Source: Mesobacterium_A sp034670065
GTDB lineage: Bacteria > Pseudomonadota > Alphaproteobacteria > Rhodobacterales > Rhodobacteraceae
NCBI GenBank assembly: GCA_034670065.1
Contig: JAXMOG010000001.1
Span: forward strand, 186,001 to 250,000
DNA length: 64,000 nucleotides
Direction of reading: 5' to 3'
Part shown: piece after piece, positions 18,576 through 27,101 of the stretch
Layout: every line of letters begins with the position of its first letter
Position numbering within the stretch: position 1 is the first letter of the stretch
Translations under genes and position numbers: made by a program
The notes under the pieces: model-generated
Told to the model about the DNA's origin: nothing
The model's database searches: none
Seen by the model: the letters and a program-made list of their open reading frames with translations, nothing else

Positions 18576-19481
18576 ATGGACTGGGACAAGTTACGAATAT
18601 TTCACTCGGTTGCCGATGCGGGCAGTCTGACTCATGCTGGTGAAACGCTCCATCTTTCGCAATCGGCGGTGTCGCGCCAGGTGCGCGCTTTGGAAGATTC
18701 ACTAAACGCGACCTTGTTCCATCGCCATGCGCGCGGCCTGATCCTGACGGAACAGGGCGAGCTGCTGTTTGACGCAACCAAAGCGATGGTCAAACGGATT
18801 GATGCCGCAACAGCGCGTATTCGCGACAGCGAAGAAGAGGTGTTTGGTGAACTGCGGGTCACCACAACCACCGGGTTTGGATCGCTGTGGCTGGCCCCGC
18901 GCCTGCCGAAGCTATATGAAAAATTTCCCGATCTGAAAATCGACCTGATGTTGGAAGAGCGGGTTCTTGATTTGCCAATGCGCGAAGCAGATGTCGCCAT
19001 TCGCATGAAAGAGCCTAGCCAGGCTGATCTGATCCGCAAGCGGTTGATGAGCGTTCGTATGCGTCTTTATGCGTCGCCCGAGTATCTGGCGCAGTATGGC
19101 GAGCCTAAAGAAGTAACGGATCTGCATGTTCACAGGCTGATCTGCCAAAATCCGCGTTCTGCGCAGGTTGCTGCAGGTGCACAGTTGGTCGAACAATTGC
19201 TGACATTTGACGTTCACAGCACGCTGACGGTCAATAACTACTTCGGTGCGTTGCAGGCTGTATTGTCCGATTTAGGGATCGGAGTGTTGCCAGACTACAT
19301 CATAGAAGATTTCCCTTCGGTTGTGCGCGTTCTTCCAGAGGTGGAAAGTATCGAAGTGCCGGTTTTCTTGGCCTATCCGGAAGAATTACGTCAATCCAAG
19401 AGGATAGCTGCGTTCCGTGATTTTGTTCAGGATGAAATCATCGCACACCGCCGCAGTTTGAAAGCGCTTGCAGAAGTTTGA
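18576..19481 (+). CDS. LysR-family transcriptional regulator
   Basis: This 301-residue regulator has the LysR helix-turn-helix at residues 1-60 (MDWDKLRIFHSVADAGSLTHAG, then LSQSAVSRQVRALE) and a periplasmic-binding-protein-like effector domain. ATG 18576 gives the canonical start; an overlapping TTG at 18573 is less likely. It is divergent from the indolepyruvate ferredoxin oxidoreductase gene across a gap of about 160 bases, the classic layout for a LysR protein controlling its neighbour. The spacing is also compatible with a more global role, and the target is inferred only from position. Confidence 0.86.
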   Translation: MDWDKLRIFHSVADAGSLTHAGETLHLSQSAVSRQVRALEDSLNATLFHRHARGLILTEQGELLFDATKAMVKRIDAATARIRDSEEEVFGELRVTTTTGFGSLWLAPRLPKLYEKFPDLKIDLMLEERVLDLPMREADVAIRMKEPSQADLIRKRLMSVRMRLYASPEYLAQYGEPKEVTDLHVHRLICQNPRSAQVAAGAQLVEQLLTFDVHSTLTVNNYFGALQAVLSDLGIGVLPDYIIEDFPSVVRVLPEVESIEVPVFLAYPEELRQSKRIAAFRDFVQDEIIAHRRSLKALAEV

Positions 19482-19512
19482 GCCTATAGGTATGCGCCAA
19501 ATGCATATCTGG

Positions 19513-19540
19513 TATGCTGCGAGTGCGGCATAATTCTTCT
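19513..19540 (+). terminator. Weak terminator-like hairpin after LysR gene
   Basis: TATGCTGC, a GAGT loop and GCGGCATA form an 8-pair stem with one G-T pair, followed by the T-rich ATTCTTCTT. It lies 31 bases after the LysR stop. The T run is broken, so the call is tentative. Confidence 0.4.
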
Positions 19541-19574
19541 TGATTGTTCACTTCCCGATACTTAATTCATCAGT

Positions 19575-19657
19575 TGAACGATGAAGCGCTTATTTGCGCA
19601 TCATCTTCATACCTCCCTGTTGGACTTCGGCCGAGCTTTGTGCTCGGCCTTTTTTTT
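19575..19657 (+). ncRNA. Candidate small RNA with strong intrinsic terminator
   Basis: A terminator with no adjacent upstream gene ends this stretch: GGCCGAGC, loop, GCTCGGCC at 19629-19649, then eight T. A second stem, GATGAAGCGC with GCGCATCATC around a TTATTT loop (19580-19605, one A-A mismatch), precedes it. A single-stranded linker containing CCTCCCTG lies between the stems. TTGATT at 19540-19545 and TAATTC at 19563-19568, 17 bases apart, could be the promoter. The result would be an RNA of about 80 nucleotides with two stems and an anti-Shine-Dalgarno-like linker. An alternative is a leader or terminator belonging to the LysR transcript. Confidence 0.45.
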
Positions 19658-19817
19658 GCTGATCCGAAATTTGAAATTTTCTGGATGCAGCGATTGTCTT
19701 TCTGATTTGCGCGAAATGGCCCGTATTCAACAGAACACGGCCCCTTGCGCGCAGCTGCTCTTTTCAACGCCCGTCCCCTGACGTAAAGAGCGCGCAACGA
19801 CCAAGGGGACTTCTGAC

Positions 19818-21977
19818 ATGCAAGAACCGGCTATTACCGACGACCTGATTGCAAAACACGGGATCAATCCTGAAGAATATGCCGAAATTCTGCGCATTCT
19901 GAACCGTGAGCCCACTTTTACTGAACTGGGCATCTTTTCAGCTATGTGGAACGAGCACTGTTCTTATAAGTCATCCAAGAAATGGCTGCGATCTTTGCCC
20001 ACCTCTGGTCCGCAGGTCATTTGCGGCCCTGGCGAGAATGCTGGCATTGTCGACATTGGTGATGGTCAGGCCGTGGTTTTCAAGATGGAAAGCCACAACC
20101 ACCCTTCGTATATCGAACCTTATCAGGGGGCGGCCACAGGTGTGGGCGGCATTCTGCGCGATGTGTTCACCATGGGCGCTCGTCCGATTGCGGCGATGAA
20201 CTCCTTATCCTTTGGTGAAAAAGACCACTTCAAAACCCGCCAGCTGGTACATGGTGTTGTTGAAGGCGTTGGTGGTTACGGCAACTGCTTTGGTGTTCCA
20301 ACCGTGGGCGGCGAAGTGCGCTTTGATCCGGCCTATAACGGCAATTGCTTGGTCAACGCGTTTGCGGCCGGTTTGGCCGACACTGACAAAATCTTCTATT
20401 CAGCCGCTTCTGGCGTTGGGCGCCCGGTTGTGTACCTGGGCGCAAAAACCGGTCGTGACGGGGTTGGTGGGGCCACGATGGCCAGCGCAGAATTCGATGA
20501 AACCATCGAAGAAAAACGCCCAACCGTTCAGGTTGGTGACCCGTTCACCGAAAAACGCCTGATGGAAGCAACGCTGGAATTGATGCAAACCGGCGCTGTG
20601 ATCTCGATCCAGGATATGGGGGCCGCCGGCCTGACCTGTTCTGCCGTAGAGATGGGCGACAAAGGTCAGCTGGGCATCCGCTTGGATCTGGAAAAGGTTC
20701 CACAGCGTGAAACCGCGATGACCGCCTATGAGATGATGTTGTCCGAAAGCCAGGAACGCATGTTGATGGTGCTGGACCCGGCCAAAGAGACCGAAGCCCG
20801 CGCCGTTTTTGTAAAATGGGATCTGGATTTCGCCATTGTAGGTGAAACGATTGCGGAAGACCGCTTTTTGATCATGCATAACGGTGAGTGCAAAGCCGAT
20901 GTGCCGCTATCCAAGCTCAGCTCGTCTGCCCCGGAATACGACCGCCCTTGGGAACCCACACCAGCAGCAAGTGAGCTGGAAGATGTGGTTCAGATTGATC
21001 CGATTGACGGCTTGAAAGCGTTGCTGGTCAGCCCGAACTATTGCTCCCGCGAATGGGTTTATCAGCAGTATGACACGCAGGTTATGGCTGACACCGTGGT
21101 CACGCCGGGCTTTGGCGCAGGTTTGATCCGGGTTCATGGCACCGACAAGAAGCTGGCCTTTACCTCTGATGTGACCCCGCGCTACGTCAAGGCCAACCCG
21201 ATTGAGGGTGGCAAACAAGCCGTGGCGGAAGCGTACCGCAACCTGTCTTCTGTTGGCGCGTTGCCCTTGGCCACAACCGACAACCTGAACTTCGGCAATC
21301 CCGAAAAGCCCGAAATCATGGGCCAGTTCGTTGGTGCGCTGGATGGTATCGGTCAGGCGTGTCTGGCGCTGGATATGCCGATCGTGTCTGGCAACGTCTC
21401 GCTTTACAATGAAACCGATGGCGAACCGATCCTGCCAACGCCCACAATTGGTGCCGTTGGTTTGGTGGCTGCTGACGAAGAGCCGATCATCGGTCAGGCA
21501 CGTGATGGTCACGTTGCCTTGGTGGTCGGCGACAGCGCGGGCCACCTGGGGCAGTCGGCCCTGTTGGCCGAGGTTTTCAACCGCACTGATGGTGATGCGC
21601 CGCATGTTGATTTGATTGCGGAACGTAAGAACGGCGAATTCATTCGCGCCAACCGTGACTGGATCACCGCGTGTACTGATCTTTCAGATGGTGGCCTGGC
21701 CCTGGCCGTGTTCGAAATGGCGGAAACGGCCGGTGTCGGCGTGCAAATCGACAGTGACGTGACACCAGAACTGTTTGGCGAGGATCAGGCGCGCTATCTG
21801 GTGGCCTGTAACTTTGACCAAGCCGAAGCTTTGATGACAGCCGCTGGCGCCGCCGGTGTTACAATCCAAAGCGTTGGCCGTTTTACGGGTGAGACTGTCA
21901 AATTTGGCGCATCTGAAGCACCGCTGGCAGAATTGTCGGCGCTGTATCGTGGTGCCTTCGCCCAGCATTTCGCGTAA
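19818..21977 (+). CDS. purL: Phosphoribosylformylglycinamidine synthase subunit PurL
   Basis: This 719-residue large subunit of the three-part FGAM synthase (PurL-PurQ-PurS) catalyses an ATP- and glutamine-dependent step of purine synthesis. It shows the N-terminal block GIFSAMWNEHCSYKSSKKWL and later the AIRS-type repeats with MESHNHPSYIEPYQGAATGVGG and the DLSDGGLA motif near the C-terminus. Length matches the small-type PurL of alphaproteobacteria. ATG 19818 follows AAGGGGA at about 12 bases. purS and purQ are not adjacent; the nearest downstream gene, a nucleoside hydrolase, starts about 195 bases later. Confidence 0.97.
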   Translation: MQEPAITDDLIAKHGINPEEYAEILRILNREPTFTELGIFSAMWNEHCSYKSSKKWLRSLPTSGPQVICGPGENAGIVDIGDGQAVVFKMESHNHPSYIEPYQGAATGVGGILRDVFTMGARPIAAMNSLSFGEKDHFKTRQLVHGVVEGVGGYGNCFGVPTVGGEVRFDPAYNGNCLVNAFAAGLADTDKIFYSAASGVGRPVVYLGAKTGRDGVGGATMASAEFDETIEEKRPTVQVGDPFTEKRLMEATLELMQTGAVISIQDMGAAGLTCSAVEMGDKGQLGIRLDLEKVPQRETAMTAYEMMLSESQERMLMVLDPAKETEARAVFVKWDLDFAIVGETIAEDRFLIMHNGECKADVPLSKLSSSAPEYDRPWEPTPAASELEDVVQIDPIDGLKALLVSPNYCSREWVYQQYDTQVMADTVVTPGFGAGLIRVHGTDKKLAFTSDVTPRYVKANPIEGGKQAVAEAYRNLSSVGALPLATTDNLNFGNPEKPEIMGQFVGALDGIGQACLALDMPIVSGNVSLYNETDGEPILPTPTIGAVGLVAADEEPIIGQARDGHVALVVGDSAGHLGQSALLAEVFNRTDGDAPHVDLIAERKNGEFIRANRDWITACTDLSDGGLALAVFEMAETAGVGVQIDSDVTPELFGEDQARYLVACNFDQAEALMTAAGAAGVTIQSVGRFTGETVKFGASEAPLAELSALYRGAFAQHFA

Positions 21978-22171
21978 CGGTCGGGCGCCCTGCGCGCCCG
22001 CGCCACTTTCAAAACTTTCTGGTTTTGCACCAAAGGCACGTCATAGGGCGCCCTGCCCTTTGACGGTACTTTTTCGTGCCCGGTCAAATCCCGCCGTTCC
22101 GACACCTTGAAGCTTGTGATCGCGCCTGTGCTCTGCCACACCTTCGGCAGGACCCTTGGCAGGAGACAGGC

Positions 22172-23113
22172 ATGGCCCCGCGCAAAATTATTATCGATAC
22201 AGATCCCGGCCAGGATGATGCTGTGGCCATACTGCTGGCGCTGGCCTGCCCGGATGCAATTGATGTGCTGGGGATTACGGCGGTTGCTGGCAATGTTCCC
22301 TTGCCGCTGACCCAGAAAAACGCGCGGATCGTGTGTGAACTGGCAGGAAAGCCGGACACCCTGGTGTTTGCTGGCTGTGATGCGCCCTTGCAGCGGCTGC
22401 TGGTGACTGCGGAACATGTGCATGGCAAAACCGGGCTGGATGGCCCGACCTTGCCCGATCCGACAATGCCGCTGCAATCCGCTCATGCGGTGGATTTCAT
22501 CATCGATACCCTGCGCAATGAACCATCTGGAACCGTCACGCTGTGTCCGCTGGGCCCGTTGACGAATATCGCCACCGCATTGCAACGCGCCCCGGATATT
22601 GCGCCCCGCATTCAGGAAATCGTTTTGATGGGTGGCGCCTATTTCGAAGTGGGCAACATCACCCCGGCCGCCGAGTTTAACATCTACGTTGATCCCGAGG
22701 CTGCCAAAATTGTCTTTGCCTGCGGCGCGCCGATTACGGTTATGCCATTGGATGTCACGCACCAAGCTTTGGTCACTGCCAGCCGCAACGACGCGTTTCG
22801 CGCCTTGGGCACGCCCGTGGGCACGGCAGTCGCACAGATGACCGATTTCTTTGAACGGTTCGACCGCGAAAAATACGGATCAGACGGCGCACCGCTGCAT
22901 GACCCCTGTGTCACGGCCTATTTGATCCAGCCCGAGTTGTTTTCTGGCCGACACATCAATGTAGAGATCGAAACAAGCTCTGATCTGACGCTTGGCATGA
23001 CCGTGGCCGATTGGTGGGGCGTTACCGACCGCCCGGCCAACGCAACCTTTATGGGCAGTGTCGATGCGGATGGCTTCTTTGCTCTGCTGACAGATCGGTT
23101 GGGCCGGCTGTGA
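22172..23113 (+). CDS. Ribonucleoside hydrolase (IU-preferring family)
   Basis: This 313-residue enzyme hydrolyses the N-glycosidic bond of nucleosides to base plus ribose in salvage. The calcium-binding signature DTDPGQDDA is at residues 9-17 (Asp11, Asp15, Asp16). The active-site region includes NIYVDPEAA and PLDVTHQAL. ATG 22172 follows CAGGAGAC at good distance; an upstream in-frame ATG lacks this. The stop overlaps the start of the next gene as GTGA, so the two are translationally coupled. Substrate preference (purine or pyrimidine) cannot be read from the sequence. Confidence 0.93.
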   Translation: MAPRKIIIDTDPGQDDAVAILLALACPDAIDVLGITAVAGNVPLPLTQKNARIVCELAGKPDTLVFAGCDAPLQRLLVTAEHVHGKTGLDGPTLPDPTMPLQSAHAVDFIIDTLRNEPSGTVTLCPLGPLTNIATALQRAPDIAPRIQEIVLMGGAYFEVGNITPAAEFNIYVDPEAAKIVFACGAPITVMPLDVTHQALVTASRNDAFRALGTPVGTAVAQMTDFFERFDREKYGSDGAPLHDPCVTAYLIQPELFSGRHINVEIETSSDLTLGMTVADWWGVTDRPANATFMGSVDADGFFALLTDRLGRL

Positions 23114-23556
23114 ACCTTCTTCATCTTGCCACCACCGACGACGCGGAAAAGCTGTTGCCACAAGTGGCAGCTTTCCATCAGGAAATCGGCCTGAATTTGG
23201 ATGCCGCGCAGCGCGAAGCGGCCATCTTGCCCTTGCTGGAAGGCGTGCCTTTTGGCGCGATCTGGCTGATCGGACCACGCAAAGCCCCGGTTGGGTATAT
23301 CGTGGTCAGTTTCGGTTGGTCGGTTGAGTTTGGCGGCATGGATGGCATTATCGACGAGCTTTATGTGCGCCCAACCGTCCGCAAACGCGGTATTGGCTCC
23401 GAAGCGCTCAGCCTACTGTCCAAAGCGTTGAAGGAAGCGGGGGTGCGCGCCCTGCATCTGGAGGCGCAACAGGGCGATGAAACCATCGCGCGGTTTTATG
23501 GCCGTGCCCGGTTTATCCGGCGCGATGGCTATGCCCTGATGAGCCGCGTTTTGTAA
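23110..23556 (+). CDS. GNAT-family N-acetyltransferase
   Basis: This 148-residue GCN5-type acetyltransferase has the acetyl-CoA-binding motif A at VRPTVRKRGIGSEALSLL (about 82-100), preceded by the beta-strand IDELYV. The start is GTG 23110, overlapping the nucleoside hydrolase stop in GTGA; the translation from there (MNLLHLATTDDAEKLL) has the usual family N-terminus. Coupling suggests shared control with nucleoside salvage, but the acetylated substrate is unknown. Confidence 0.85.
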   Translation: MNLLHLATTDDAEKLLPQVAAFHQEIGLNLDAAQREAAILPLLEGVPFGAIWLIGPRKAPVGYIVVSFGWSVEFGGMDGIIDELYVRPTVRKRGIGSEALSLLSKALKEAGVRALHLEAQQGDETIARFYGRARFIRRDGYALMSRVL

Positions 23557-23650
23557 GCGCCGATTGCCGTGGTTCTGCTGTTTGTGTGTGACCGCTTGGC
23601 ATTTGCGCCCCAACACTCGCATTTTTCGTAACTCAGCATATGTGACATGT

Positions 23651-25072
23651 ATGACGTTGACCCTGCCCTTTGATAACTCCTATGCCCGCCTGCCCGATGG
23701 GTTCTTTGCACGCACCGCACCAACCCCTGTGGCAGAGCCCCGGCTGATTGCCTTCAACGAGGAGCTGGCGCAGCTGCTGGGGCTGACCGGACCGTTTGAG
23801 GCGGCACAACTCACCACCGTCTTCTCGGGCAATACTATGCCCTCAGGGGCAGAGCCGTTGGCGCAGTTGTATGCCGGGCATCAGTTTGGCAATTTCTCAC
23901 CCCAATTGGGCGATGGTCGTGCGCTATTGCTGGGCGAAACCATTGGTACGGACGGCGTACGCCGCGATATTCAGCTGAAAGGCTCCGGTCCAACCCCCTT
24001 TTCCCGTCGCGGGGATGGGCGCGCATGGCTGGGCCCGGTTTTGCGGGAATACGTGGTCAGCGAGGCCATGCATGCCATGGGCGTGCCTACGACCCGTGCC
24101 TTGGCCGCAGTGGCAACCGGCGAAGAGGTGATACGCGAACGCCCGCTGCCCGGTGCAGTGCTGACCCGTGTCGCCCGCAGCCATTTGCGCGTTGGAACGT
24201 TTCAGGTGTTTTCCTCCCGAGGCCAGCTGGACGAGCTGCAACGCCTGTTCGAATTCGCTGTAGACCGGCATTATCCAGATGCCACGGATCCGTCGGTCTT
24301 TTTGTCACGTGTGATCCATGCACAGGCAGATTTGATCGCCCATTGGATGTCCCTTGGCTTCATCCATGGGGTGATGAACACGGATAATTGTGCGATCTCG
24401 GGCGAAACGATCGACTATGGCCCTTGCGCCTTTTTGGACAGTTACAACCCAAACACTGTCTATTCCTCGATCGACCGTCAGGGCCGCTACGCCTATGCCG
24501 CGCAGGCCGACATCATCGTTTGGAACATGGCACAACTGGCAACCGCGCTCATCCCTTTGATGCCAGATGCTGATGCGGCCATTGCGGCGTTCCAGCCCCA
24601 GATCAATGCCATGCCAGACGCGATCCGCGCCGCCTGGCGCACCCGCTTTGGTGCCAAGATCGGATTGCGGGAAACCCGGCCCGAGGACGCGGCACTGATC
24701 ACGGATTTGCTCAAACTGATGCAGCAGGACCGGGCGGATTTCACCAACACGTTCCGCGCCCTGTCCGAAGGGTCTGCCAAAGACCAGCTCAGCGACACAG
24801 CAGCCTATGATCTTTGGCATGACCGGTGGCAGGCACGGCTGGAAAGCGCCGATGATCCGCAACTGGTGATGCGCGGTGTCAACCCGGCCCGCATTCCGCG
24901 CAATCACCGGATGGAACAGATGATCAGCGCCGCAACAACGGGCGATTACGCGTTGTTTGACCGCTGGTTGCAGGCTCTGCGCAGACCGTTTGATGACGTG
25001 CCGGAATTTGATGACCTGCGCCGCCCGCCGAACCCTGACGAAGTTGTGCAGGCCACCTTCTGCGGAACCTGA
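23651..25072 (+). CDS. selO: Protein adenylyltransferase SelO (YdiU)
   Basis: This 474-residue pseudokinase-fold enzyme transfers AMP from ATP to Ser, Thr or Tyr of target proteins and is linked to oxidative-stress responses. Landmarks are QLKGSGPTPFSRRGDGR (Lys110 in the nucleotide pocket), HGVMNTDN (Asp245 as base, Asn246 as metal ligand) and IDYGP (Asp255 as metal ligand). The C-terminus ends FCGT, with a Cys third from the end, the position occupied by selenocysteine in animal SelO and by a redox Cys in bacteria. ATG 23651 starts at the conserved FDNSYARLP segment; upstream in-frame sequence looks non-coding. It sits alone, 94 bases after the GNAT gene. Confidence 0.95.
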   Translation: MTLTLPFDNSYARLPDGFFARTAPTPVAEPRLIAFNEELAQLLGLTGPFEAAQLTTVFSGNTMPSGAEPLAQLYAGHQFGNFSPQLGDGRALLLGETIGTDGVRRDIQLKGSGPTPFSRRGDGRAWLGPVLREYVVSEAMHAMGVPTTRALAAVATGEEVIRERPLPGAVLTRVARSHLRVGTFQVFSSRGQLDELQRLFEFAVDRHYPDATDPSVFLSRVIHAQADLIAHWMSLGFIHGVMNTDNCAISGETIDYGPCAFLDSYNPNTVYSSIDRQGRYAYAAQADIIVWNMAQLATALIPLMPDADAAIAAFQPQINAMPDAIRAAWRTRFGAKIGLRETRPEDAALITDLLKLMQQDRADFTNTFRALSEGSAKDQLSDTAAYDLWHDRWQARLESADDPQLVMRGVNPARIPRNHRMEQMISAATTGDYALFDRWLQALRRPFDDVPEFDDLRRPPNPDEVVQATFCGT

Positions 25073-25181
25073 GTGATCGAGACGAAGTTTCCCCGATCTT
25101 TTCTGTGTTATCGGCCGGAATATATGCCATGCTGCGCGTATTGAGACCCGAAAATACAATCCAATACTGGGGGAACCGACG

Positions 25182-26090
25182 ATGAGTTTGATGGGAACAC
25201 TTGCCAAGATGGCCATTGGCTACGCAGCTGCCAAAGGTGTGGACAAACTGTCCGGCGGCGGCGGCATTCAGGGCTTGCTGGGCGGCGGTGCGCGCGTTCC
25301 TGCGTCTGATCCAACCGCTCAGGCACAGGCCGGAATGGCCGATAGCATGGGTGCGGGCGGAAACCCGATGGCTGGAATGATGGATAGCCTTGGTGGCGCG
25401 GGCAACCCCATGGCCGGTATGATGGACAAGCTGAAAGAAAGCGGTCTGGACCTGTCTGCCATGATGGGCGGGGCTGCTGGCGGCGCCGGTAACCCAATGG
25501 CGGCCATGATGGACAAGATGAAGGACAGCGGCTTTGACCTGTCGGCCATGATGGGCGGCGGCGCGGCTGATACTGCTGACAAGGGCGGCCTGCTGTCCTC
25601 TGTTGGCGGTGGCGCAGCCGGTGGTGCCGGTTTGGCCGGTATTCTGGCCGCCTTGGGCGGCGCTGCTGCGATGGGCGGGCAATCCACCAGCGCGGCCATC
25701 GACCAGTTCAAAATGGCAGAAACCGTTCCTCAGGCCGAAGAGACCGCAGCGTTGATGCTGCGCGCGATGATCCAGGCGGCCAAAGCCGACGGTGATATCG
25801 ACGAGGCCGAACGCGCCAAAATCCTCGAAACGCTGGGCGATGATGCGGATCGTTCCGACATTGAATTTGTGCAGGCGCAACTTGCCGCCCCGATTGACGT
25901 TGCTGGCCTGGCATCGGCCACCCCGGATGCAATGAAACCACAGGTTTACGCCGCTTCCCTGATGACCATCCGTGTCGATACACAGGCCGAAGCGCAATAC
26001 CTGGACAGCCTGGCCAAGGCGATGGACATCAACGAACCCTCCGTCAATATGCTGCATATGCAGATGGGGCTCCAGCCACTCTACGGCTAA
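25182..26090 (+). CDS. DUF533/TerB-like protein with Met/Gly-rich internal repeats
   Basis: This 302-residue protein resembles YebE-type DUF533 proteins. The N-terminal half is a low-complexity Gly/Ala/Met region with imperfect repeats: GNPMAGMMD at 60-68, then two copies of a 24-residue unit beginning GNPMAGMMDKLKESG (74-97) and GNPMAAMMDKMKDSG (103-126), each ending in LDLSAMMGG or FDLSAMMGG. A hydrophobic Ala/Gly segment lies near 130-165, possibly membrane-associated. The C-terminal 110 residues form a helical TerB-like domain (AADGDIDEAE-type acidic loop at KADGDIDEAE). Function is unknown. The start follows GGGGGAACCGACG. Confidence 0.75.
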   Translation: MSLMGTLAKMAIGYAAAKGVDKLSGGGGIQGLLGGGARVPASDPTAQAQAGMADSMGAGGNPMAGMMDSLGGAGNPMAGMMDKLKESGLDLSAMMGGAAGGAGNPMAAMMDKMKDSGFDLSAMMGGGAADTADKGGLLSSVGGGAAGGAGLAGILAALGGAAAMGGQSTSAAIDQFKMAETVPQAEETAALMLRAMIQAAKADGDIDEAERAKILETLGDDADRSDIEFVQAQLAAPIDVAGLASATPDAMKPQVYAASLMTIRVDTQAEAQYLDSLAKAMDINEPSVNMLHMQMGLQPLYG

Positions 26091-26179
26091 GGCCGTTCTG
26101 GCACATGAAACGGCGCAGCCCCGGTAAATAACCGGGTCTGCCACGGCACGGCCTTCAGACTTCTTCCCTGATCTGTGGG

Positions 26180-26240
26180 CTTCTTCTGTTCAAAAATACC
26201 TCGGGGGAGACGCCGCAGGCGGCGGGGGCAGAGCCCCCAT
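26180..26240. repeat. REP-like palindromic element, copy 1
   Basis: A CTTCTTCTGTTCAAAAATAC core is followed by GC-rich inverted repeats (CGCCGCAGGCGGCG and GGGGGCAGAGCCCCC). A second copy with the same core lies inverted at 48241-48296. Elements of this kind, between genes and ending in a G-rich hairpin, are frequent in Roseobacter-group genomes; this copy sits between convergent genes and may act as a terminator. Confidence 0.7.
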
Positions 26241-26348
26241 TCAAACACCAGTCAGAAAAAACACACGGTTTTCTCGTGTTTGCCCGTACCTACAATTTAC
26301 GCCCAACAGAACGCAAAGGTCGCCGCAAAATCAATCGGTGATCAACGG

Positions 26349-27089
26349 TCAGTCGTCGTCAAACCGAACATCCGGCAAACTATCAAATGCCAAGTTTAAG
26401 GCCTCACCCCAACCATTTGAAATGGCTTGGTAATACTTGTCATCTGCCTCGATACGCTTGCTCAGGCCAAGGGTCAGACTGTCTGTCTCATACAGCTGTA
26501 AATCCAAGGGCAGCCCGACAGATAGGTTGGCTTTTATTGTGGAGTCAAAACTGACCATCAACAGTTTGACAGCCGCTTCAAAATCCATGGCCTTGTCAAA
26601 GGCGCGCACCAGGATCGGACGGCCGTATTTCGTTTCGCCGATCTGGAAAAACGGGGTGTCATCCCCGGCTTCGATGAAATTGCCTTCGGGATAGATCATG
26701 AACAGGCGTGGTGGCGAGCCGGCAATCTGCCCGCCCAACAACAGCGTGGCGTTAAAGGTCGATGCCGCGCGCTGACCGCCATCCGCATGGGTCGTGATGA
26801 CATCCTTCAGAATATCAGCCACTTGGCGGGCCACTTCGAACATGGATGGCGCTTCCAGAATGGTGGGCGCGCGTTCATCTGGCGCCTTTGTGCGCTCTTC
26901 GATCAGGCTGATAACAGATTGGGTGGTGGCCAGATTGCCCGCCGACATCACAACCAGCACGCGGTCGCCCGGCACTTCCCAGGTATGGGTTTTTTGAAAG
27001 GTCGAGATATTGTCGACACCCGCATTCGTGCGTGTATCGGACATAAACACCAGACCTCGGTCCAATTTCATGCCTACGCAATAGGTCAT
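26349..27089 (-). CDS. Anbu-type bacterial proteasome homologue
   Basis: This 246-residue Ntn-hydrolase of the proteasome beta-subunit family is of the Anbu type. After Met removal the N-terminal residue is Thr (MTYCVG), the expected nucleophile; Asp18 (SDTRTNAG) and Lys33 (unprocessed numbering) match the proteasome triad. It is larger than HslV and has no ATPase partner beside it. It is the last gene of a tight operon with a transglutaminase-like protein, an alpha-E protein and a circularly permuted ATP-grasp protein, which is the known Anbu neighbourhood. The natural substrate is not established; a link to a peptide product of the ATP-grasp protein is a published proposal from gene context. 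Confidence 0.92.
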   Translation of the reverse strand: MTYCVGMKLDRGLVFMSDTRTNAGVDNISTFQKTHTWEVPGDRVLVVMSAGNLATTQSVISLIEERTKAPDERAPTILEAPSMFEVARQVADILKDVITTHADGGQRAASTFNATLLLGGQIAGSPPRLFMIYPEGNFIEAGDDTPFFQIGETKYGRPILVRAFDKAMDFEAAVKLLMVSFDSTIKANLSVGLPLDLQLYETDSLTLGLSKRIEADDKYYQAISNGWGEALNLAFDSLPDVRFDDD

Positions 27090-27101
27090 TGCCCCTACCT
27101 T

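Noticed and set aside
21978..22171. Possible riboswitch or terminator after purL (GC-rich GGGCGCCC segments)
   Set aside because: The GC-rich inverted segments have no T run and no recognisable aptamer features. I see only an ordinary intergenic stretch.
24924..26144. 406-residue open frame on the minus strand opposite the selO end and DUF533 gene
   Set aside because: It mirrors the repetitive Met/Gly codons of the plus-strand gene. The product is low-complexity His/Gly/Ala sequence with no recognisable domain.
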